Below, one piece after another: positions 58,343-64,000 of a stretch of 64,000 nucleotides of DNA (its first letter is position 1; each line of letters begins with the position of its first letter). Below the pieces are notes generated by a model. The model worked only from the letters and a program-made list of their open reading frames with translations. It had not been told where the DNA came from and did not search any database. Source of the stretch: Methanobacteriota archaeon (GTDB lineage Archaea > Thermoplasmatota > Poseidoniia > Poseidoniales > Thalassarchaeaceae); the NCBI GenBank assembly GCA_002722735.1, contig PBMR01000005.1, positions 1 through 64,000 on the forward strand, in the 5' to 3' direction. A program made the position numbers and the translations under genes.

Positions 58343-58951
58343 TCAGGACTCGCGCTCGCCCAGTGGGGTCCACAGGACCTCATTCTCACTGGTACAATGC
58401 GCAATCCATCTTGCGAGGACGAATAGCCAATCCGACAGTCGGTTGAGATATGCCATCACTTCGGGTCGCACGGCATCCTCTCCCTCCTTGTCACGCAGTG
58501 AGCAGGCTCCCCTCTCCGCTCTTCTCGCCACAGTCCTAGCAACATGCATAGTTGCCACCGGTGCTGAACCTGTTGGCAGAATGAATGACTCCAGAGGCTC
58601 AAGATCTTCCAGCCATCCATCCATCTCGGAGACGAGGCGGTCAGGCTGCCCACTCCCCACGAGAGTTACTTTCTCGGGAATCGACCCAGGTGGGCACGAG
58701 CACTCCCCGCCGATATCGAATAACTCCTGTTGCACCCGATCCAGAGATTCATCGGCAATATTGGCATGGACAGACTGTAGTGATTCAGACCGGGAGATTT
58801 CCATTCTGACGACCCCAATATGCGAGTTCAACTCGTCAATAGTACCGAACAGTCCGACCCTGCCATCCTGCTTGCCGACTCTAGACCCATCCAACAACGA
58901 AGTTTCCCCTCCGTCACCGGTCCCGGTATGGACTCTGTTGATTCGAACCAT
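58343..58951 (-). CDS. Cob(I)alamin adenosyltransferase, PduO type
   Basis: HTGTGDGGETSLLDGSRVGKQDGRVGLFGTIDELNSHIG; HVARTVARRAERGACSL; YLNRLSDWLFVLARW. Confidence 0.94.
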   Translation of the reverse strand: MVRINRVHTGTGDGGETSLLDGSRVGKQDGRVGLFGTIDELNSHIGVVRMEISRSESLQSVHANIADESLDRVQQELFDIGGECSCPPGSIPEKVTLVGSGQPDRLVSEMDGWLEDLEPLESFILPTGSAPVATMHVARTVARRAERGACSLRDKEGEDAVRPEVMAYLNRLSDWLFVLARWIAHCTSENEVLWTPLGERES

Positions 58952-58995
58952 CGGTGGCTGCGAGGGGTTAGACGCTTTCAACCGTACTCAGGCCA

Positions 58996-59694
58996 TCAAA
59001 GGGCGAGTTTGGAGAGGGCCGCCTCGATGGCTTCAGCCCATGATGAATCTACCGAACCCCATCCCCCTTCTTTCTCTAACTCCCTGAGGTGTAACTTCTC
59101 CTCATCCGTGTTTCCATGTTTCCCATGAATCAGAACCAATGCGGCGTGACTCATCGAATTAATCCACGGCTCCTCCATATCCCAAGAACGCTCGAAGTGT
59201 GAGATGGCACCATTCGGCCCATGAATCAGCCCTCGGTGAATCTGCCTCAGTCCCGATTTCGACCAAGTGATTCCGGGCACCCCAACTACAAGTCCCCGGA
59301 ATACTAGGTAGATCTCGAGCATCACAAGGGTACTCGCTAGGATGAAAGAGCCGATCTGCTCGGTCTGCCCGGCTTCTTCCCAACGACCTGCTAACAGAGA
59401 AATCCCTCCGACGCAGAATAGCACTCCGCCCAAGGGAGCAAGAATCACATCTTCCTTGGTTACTCCCATGTTCCACACACCTAGGACCACTGCCCCTCCT
59501 CCGACAACGACTGAGAGAACTTCAGGGAACTGATCAGATCCTTGTCTGGGGCTTGTACTAGAAATCCATAGGATTAGAGCGAGTACGAGGACGAGCCCTG
59601 CGAACCTACCGCTTATTTCGGGGAATGGCTGAAGTCTGCCTAGGTAATATGTGACCGATCCCACACCTAGGAAGAGCCCGATCCAGAACAGCAT
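58996..59694 (-). CDS. Multi-TM membrane protein, unknown function
   Basis: MLFWIGLFLGVGSVTYYLG...; starts 5 nt below the stop of the upstream minus-strand gene. Confidence 0.6.
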   Translation of the reverse strand: MLFWIGLFLGVGSVTYYLGRLQPFPEISGRFAGLVLVLALILWISSTSPRQGSDQFPEVLSVVVGGGAVVLGVWNMGVTKEDVILAPLGGVLFCVGGISLLAGRWEEAGQTEQIGSFILASTLVMLEIYLVFRGLVVGVPGITWSKSGLRQIHRGLIHGPNGAISHFERSWDMEEPWINSMSHAALVLIHGKHGNTDEEKLHLRELEKEGGWGSVDSSWAEAIEAALSKLAL

Positions 59695-59698
59695 TACC

Positions 59699-60031
59699 TC
59701 ACTCCTCCGTATGGTCACTACCCCAACCAGGCTTCCAGAAATCATCATCATCCAACCATCCCAACCATTCCGAGTCATCGGCTCTCAGAAGTCTGAATGC
59801 GCGTCTGTCGAGCCCCTGCAGCAGCGCATCGTCGACCTCGCCCTCTGCATGCGCATCCTGCCATTCAACCTGCATCTGCCTGATCCTTCGTTGGCCCTCA
59901 GCACGGTTGTCAAAGCACATTTCGCAGATCTCCCGCAGGTCTTGGATCCACAATCTCGATCCACGAATATGGGGCTCGTTGTCGAATGATCCAGACCTGC
60001 GCTTGAACGGCCACCAGCCCATGATCCTCAA
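59699..60031 (-). CDS. Small acidic Trp-rich protein, unknown function
   Basis: MGWWPFKRRSGSFDNEPHIRG...; tandem with 58996-59694. Confidence 0.55.
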   Translation of the reverse strand: MRIMGWWPFKRRSGSFDNEPHIRGSRLWIQDLREICEMCFDNRAEGQRRIRQMQVEWQDAHAEGEVDDALLQGLDRRAFRLLRADDSEWLGWLDDDDFWKPGWGSDHTEE

Positions 60032-60099
60032 GTGAACGCCGGAGCCGACCGTCTTGATGGTTTGCGAATCGCTAAGTGGAGCATTAGCCTCGAACCAAC

Positions 60100-60534
60100 A
60101 TGGGGCGCGTTGTGGTTCATCTGCATAGGGTGCCCAAAGACAAGGCCATCTCGGTAATTGTCAGTGATTACGGAAGAAGACTCAGAAGCAGGGGAGTCAG
60201 TTTGGAGACTCACTCGGAGCGCCATGGCTCAGAGAGATACGAGAGCGAACTTTCGAATCTCTCTGGCTCGCTAGTACTGCTCGACGAGTCCGGCGAGACG
60301 AAAACTAGTCTTGAGTTCGCCTCGTGGCTGTCTTCTGCGGAACTCGATAGAGATCCGACCAATCTGGCCGTAGGTTCCAGTGAGGGTTTCAGCGACTCCC
60401 TGAAAGAACGTGCAGATTACTTGATTGCCCTTTCTTCCATGACCCTATCTCACGAACTGGCCGCAGCAGTTCTTATGGAGCAGTTATACAGGGCATCCGA
60501 GATCAATCGTGGCACATCATATCACCGGGATTAG
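60100..60534 (+). CDS. RlmH/SPOUT-family methyltransferase-like protein
   Basis: C-terminus LIALSSMTLSHELAAAVLMEQLYRASEINRGTSYHRD matches the RlmH C-terminal signature. Confidence 0.88.
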   Translation: MGRVVVHLHRVPKDKAISVIVSDYGRRLRSRGVSLETHSERHGSERYESELSNLSGSLVLLDESGETKTSLEFASWLSSAELDRDPTNLAVGSSEGFSDSLKERADYLIALSSMTLSHELAAAVLMEQLYRASEINRGTSYHRD

Positions 60535-60680
60535 CGATTCCGAACAGAGCCATATTCGAGCAAGATGCCGTCCTTGATACTCTGGAGCCCATGTGATACG
60601 ATTTAGGCCAAGGGCAGGAATCCATTGATAAGCAGGCCGATTTGGTTGAGGCACTCTCCCCGAGAGAAAGCAGGGATACA

Positions 60681-63600
60681 ATGCCAAAACGATGTACGAG
60701 TGACGGAACACAGGGATTACTGCCGGCGATTTTCATGGTCGCTTTGATGATGCTCAGCACTCAACTGCTTGTGCTCATGGGGGGTGATGACGAAAGCACC
60801 ACAGAGTCTGGTCTTGACACGATTCCCAAGAGAACCGCCTATCAGCAGCTCAACCAACTATCGGGCCCGGTGCAGGGAACCAACCAGAACCAACCTGCGG
60901 CGACCAACCCATTCCAAGAGGCGGCCTTCCAGGATCCGTTCTACCATGATCCAGCATCGTATTACGGAAAGATTTCGGACATGTCTGCTCTCGCCCTCGA
61001 TCCGAGCTACGGATTCTTCCTCGAGGAGACCAACACCGACGACCACGACAACGACGGAATCGACGACCTGAACGACCTTGATGACGACAACGATGGAATC
61101 AACGATCTAATTGAGCGGTTCGATGGCTGCTTTGGGACAGACCCCCTGGACCATGACAACGACGGCGTTCTGGATGAGTTCGATTGGGATGACGACAACG
61201 ACGGCATCCTCGAGGGGCCCATTGACTACACACAGGGGGCCGACCCCAAGAACGTCAGCATGGATCGATACGTCGACCCGTTAACCGTTCACCCATGGAC
61301 TGGCGATACCGTTGGAGTCGGTTACAGGGTCGACCAGAATCCCATGGACCACGACAACGACGGTGTTACCGATGAAGACGTTGATGGTTCAGGAAGAGGC
61401 TCCTACGACGAGGACGATGACAATGACGGACGCATCGACCAATTCACCTGGCCATGTGACTTTGACTCCGATGGCCTGCAGGACTACTTCGACCTAGACG
61501 ACGACAACGACGGCCTAGCCGATATCGATGATATCCACCCTTGGAGGTTTGACGACCCCGTAATCAGGATGGACAGCGTCGAGGGCATAATGTGGGATGA
61601 CTGGTCGGTAGTGCAATTATCAGATTACTCGGACTACGTCGATGGCTTGGACTACGTCGCACTCGAGGCTATCAACCATCCCAATAACCAGAGCTTCACC
61701 ACAATCTACGATGGCGACCTCGATGGCGACGGAATCCCCAACTTCCTAGATCCAGACAACGACGGTGACGGATCCCCCGACTCCTCAGACACGGACGACG
61801 ACAATGACGGCCTAGCCGATATGTATGACGTCGACGACGACAATGACGGCATTCCAGACACCTGCCACCAGACTGACACCAACAACGACGGCCAAGGTGA
61901 TTACCCAATCATCTCATTGGAATTCCAAACCCCGGGCACGGACTGCGAGATCGACTATGATGGCGATTTGGACGACGATCAGTTCAGGATGATCGATCAG
62001 GACTATGACTTGGTCTGGGACTGGTTGGACACCGATATGGGGGGGTTGGAATATCCAGACAACCCAACTCGTTGGGCAATTGATAACTCCGATGCCCCCT
62101 GGGATTCAGATAACGATGGGATCGTGAATGAAGACGACCCTTTCCCCCTGAATTCGACGGCTGAGGTCGTAACCTGGGACTGCCCCAGCATCGAAAACCC
62201 AAACCCAACCGACCCGAGCGACAAATGCTTCCTGTGGAGGAAGTCGTACACCGGCTTCAACGACTGGGACGGCGACGGTTTGAACAACTGGGTAGACGTC
62301 GACGATGACAACGACGGCATCCTCGATTGGCTGGATATCGACCCTGATTGCGACTTGGACAACGATGCCGATCTGCACGAGTTGAACGGCTCAATGTACC
62401 GTGATGACGGTACCAATGACATTGACACGGATATCGACGGGGACGGACTGCCGAATGATGTGGATTGGGACGATGACAACGACGGCATCAATGACTACTA
62501 TGATCCCGACGACGGCAACTGCGGCTTCGTAGACACGGACAACACCGACCCTTTCGACGGCGGTTGGAACTACCCACAGGACGATGGAGAGGCAATCGAT
62601 GGCTCCGAGGATGGTAGCCAACTCCGCCCATATCCCAACGACGTTGCTTACACTTACTACTGGAACATGACCTGGGGCTTCAACCCGTTCAACGAGGATA
62701 ACAACTTCCTGCTGAATTTCAACGGCTACTCGGGAGACACCTCGTTCCCGAGAATCAACGGCAAGATACCCGAGTTCTACTGGTACCTCATCATGAAGTG
62801 GAATCCGTACAACGGAAACAACTTCTTCGACATCGACACCGATGGCGACTCGCTCGTCAATGGAATCGACGTCGATCAGGACGGGGACGGTCTGCCCGAC
62901 TGGTGGGACCAGGACGAGGGCAACGACGGAGTGCTCGATGTCAATGACATCAAGATGGGGGGGACCTTCGATGGAAACTCGTGCGGCACAACCCTGTACA
63001 ATGCAATCTATTCCGGACAGCTTATCGAACGCGCTTGCGGCTTGGACTACGCTTGGCTGTATGGATATCCCATAATGACCCCCACTTGGGCCAATCAAAA
63101 TCTCTTCACCACTCCCTACAGCTCCCGCCCCGATTCGGATCACGATGACGGCCCCTACGATGGAAGCAACTCCCAAGGGCAGAATGATTGTGACAGCAAC
63201 TGCTTCTGGTTTACCTTCGACCCCGGAAGCAACCCCTCCCCATCCGCCGCCGTCACCTACAACGAGATCAAGAACAACCGAGATCTGTGGATCGCCTACG
63301 TCGGACTGAATCGTGGCCTATTTAGCTGGAACTCAGATGCCAATGGCAATCTATTCCCCGATGAGGTTGCGGACAGATTAGACGACTCCGAGGACCCGGA
63401 CATCGACTGCGGACAGCCTATGCCATCCTTCTCCTTCACACCAAGTTGCATGTACAATAACACCAACGATCTCGACGACGATTGGGACATTGTCTACGAT
63501 CACTTCGACGTCGACGATGACAACGATGGCGTTTGGGACTACTTCGAAGTCGATACCAACGACGATCTCGACGACGATGCGGGCGTCGAGGAGCCCTACT

Positions 63601-64000
63601 ACTTCACCGGCACCAACTGCGAGGACGAAGATGACGACGGCTTGGATACCGATCCCGATGGGGATGGGTGGTACCAAGCCGTCTGGGACAAGGGCGTGCT
63701 TGGACAGGGTCTGCTGTTTCCCGAATACTATGACGTCGACAATGACAATGACGGAGTCCCCGATGGAGAGGATTTTGATGACGACAATAATGGCCTCCCA
63801 GACTCCGCTCAAGAGGAGTACGAGGAGTGCTTCGTCGGCGAGGAGCAGAGCACTTGGGACCATGACAATGACGGCGTCTTGAACTGGGCCGATGACGACT
63901 GGGACGGTGACGGAATCCCCAATAGCCTCGAATTGCAATTCGCGGTACCCATGGTCTCGCCTTGGGACCATGACAATGACGGCATTCGAGACGATATCGA
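60681..64000 (+). CDS. Giant secreted acidic protein with thrombospondin type-3-like Ca-binding repeats (3' truncated by window)
   Basis: Frame from ATG 60681 read codon by codon over most of its length and appears open to base 64000; hydrophobic N-terminus (LLPAIFMVALMMLSTQLLVLM) and more than 20 D-x-D-N-D-G-I/V/L-x-D units. Absent from the ORF track. Confidence 0.93.
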   Translation, partial: MPKRCTSDGTQGLLPAIFMVALMMLSTQLLVLMGGDDESTTESGLDTIPKRTAYQQLNQLSGPVQGTNQNQPAATNPFQEAAFQDPFYHDPASYYGKISDMSALALDPSYGFFLEETNTDDHDNDGIDDLNDLDDDNDGINDLIERFDGCFGTDPLDHDNDGVLDEFDWDDDNDGILEGPIDYTQGADPKNVSMDRYVDPLTVHPWTGDTVGVGYRVDQNPMDHDNDGVTDEDVDGSGRGSYDEDDDNDGRIDQFTWPCDFDSDGLQDYFDLDDDNDGLADIDDIHPWRFDDPVIRMDSVEGIMWDDWSVVQLSDYSDYVDGLDYVALEAINHPNNQSFTTIYDGDLDGDGIPNFLDPDNDGDGSPDSSDTDDDNDGLADMYDVDDDNDGIPDTCHQTDTNNDGQGDYPIISLEFQTPGTDCEIDYDGDLDDDQFRMIDQDYDLVWDWLDTDMGGLEYPDNPTRWAIDNSDAPWDSDNDGIVNEDDPFPLNSTAEVVTWDCPSIENPNPTDPSDKCFLWRKSYTGFNDWDGDGLNNWVDVDDDNDGILDWLDIDPDCDLDNDADLHELNGSMYRDDGTNDIDTDIDGDGLPNDVDWDDDNDGINDYYDPDDGNCGFVDTDNTDPFDGGWNYPQDDGEAIDGSEDGSQLRPYPNDVAYTYYWNMTWGFNPFNEDNNFLLNFNGYSGDTSFPRINGKIPEFYWYLIMKWNPYNGNNFFDIDTDGDSLVNGIDVDQDGDGLPDWWDQDEGNDGVLDVNDIKMGGTFDGNSCGTTLYNAIYSGQLIERACGLDYAWLYGYPIMTPTWANQNLFTTPYSSRPDSDHDDGPYDGSNSQGQNDCDSNCFWFTFDPGSNPSPSAAVTYNEIKNNRDLWIAYVGLNRGLFSWNSDANGNLFPDEVADRLDDSEDPDIDCGQPMPSFSFTPSCMYNNTNDLDDDWDIVYDHFDVDDDNDGVWDYFEVDTNDDLDDDAGVEEPYYFTGTNCEDEDDDGLDTDPDGDGWYQAVWDKGVLGQGLLFPEYYDVDNDNDGVPDGEDFDDDNNGLPDSAQEEYEECFVGEEQSTWDHDNDGVLNWADDDWDGDGIPNSLELQFAVPMVSPWDHDNDGIRDDI

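Noticed and set aside
62391-63176. Minus-strand ORF of 261 aa (valine-rich)
   Set aside because: Antisense to the DxDNDG repeats; GAC/GAT repeats read as GTC/ATC on the other strand, giving spurious V/I-rich ORFs.
63378-63971. Minus-strand ORF of 197 aa and plus ORF 63490-63882 (Thr/Met/Ser-rich)
   Set aside because: Out-of-frame or antisense readings of the same repeat gene.
60681-64000. Repeat-rich DNA as a noncoding satellite
   Set aside because: The repeats are imperfect at DNA level but keep one open reading frame with the DxDNDG pattern, so they are coding.

Overview
The window is a gene-dense archaeal chromosomal segment. The archaeal assignment rests on Topo VI A and B, TFB, diphthine synthase, a Trm5-type methyltransferase, a stand-alone GMP synthase glutaminase subunit, an Rpo12/RpoP-like subunit and an RFC-type clamp loader. 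The gene mix (bacterial-type fatty-acid metabolism, a PlsC-like acyltransferase, class II RNR, large secreted Asp-rich proteins) suggests a marine Thermoplasmatota such as Marine Group II/Ca. Poseidoniales. That taxonomic call is an inference and was not tested by search. I support about 60 CDSs and four tRNAs (Ala-CGC, Pro-CGG, Asp-GTC, Arg-CCT, all with encoded CCA). I also report a 45-bp tandem coding repeat at the left edge and two perfect 14-bp inverted repeats. Two real coding regions are missing from the supplied ORF track. One is a Ca-binding-repeat (TSP3-like) giant open frame from 60681 that runs off the right edge. The other is a small EF-Tu-domain-II-like gene at 47721-47993 (-) with no ATG/GTG/TTG start. 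The most interesting observations are: (i) an archaeal fatty-acid-oxidation island (48.1-56.3 kb) that includes an acyl-CoA-binding protein (ACBP); (ii) a PlsC-like acyltransferase in an archaeon; (iii) a VWA/MIDAS motif inserted within a beta-propeller-like repeat protein; (iv) an orphan Vsr-type endonuclease; (v) a swivel-first fused aconitase-like protein; (vi) a palindromic element just 3' of tRNA-Ala; (vii) a hairpin whose loop contains a candidate start codon. No CRISPR array, rRNA operon, transposase or phage module was seen.
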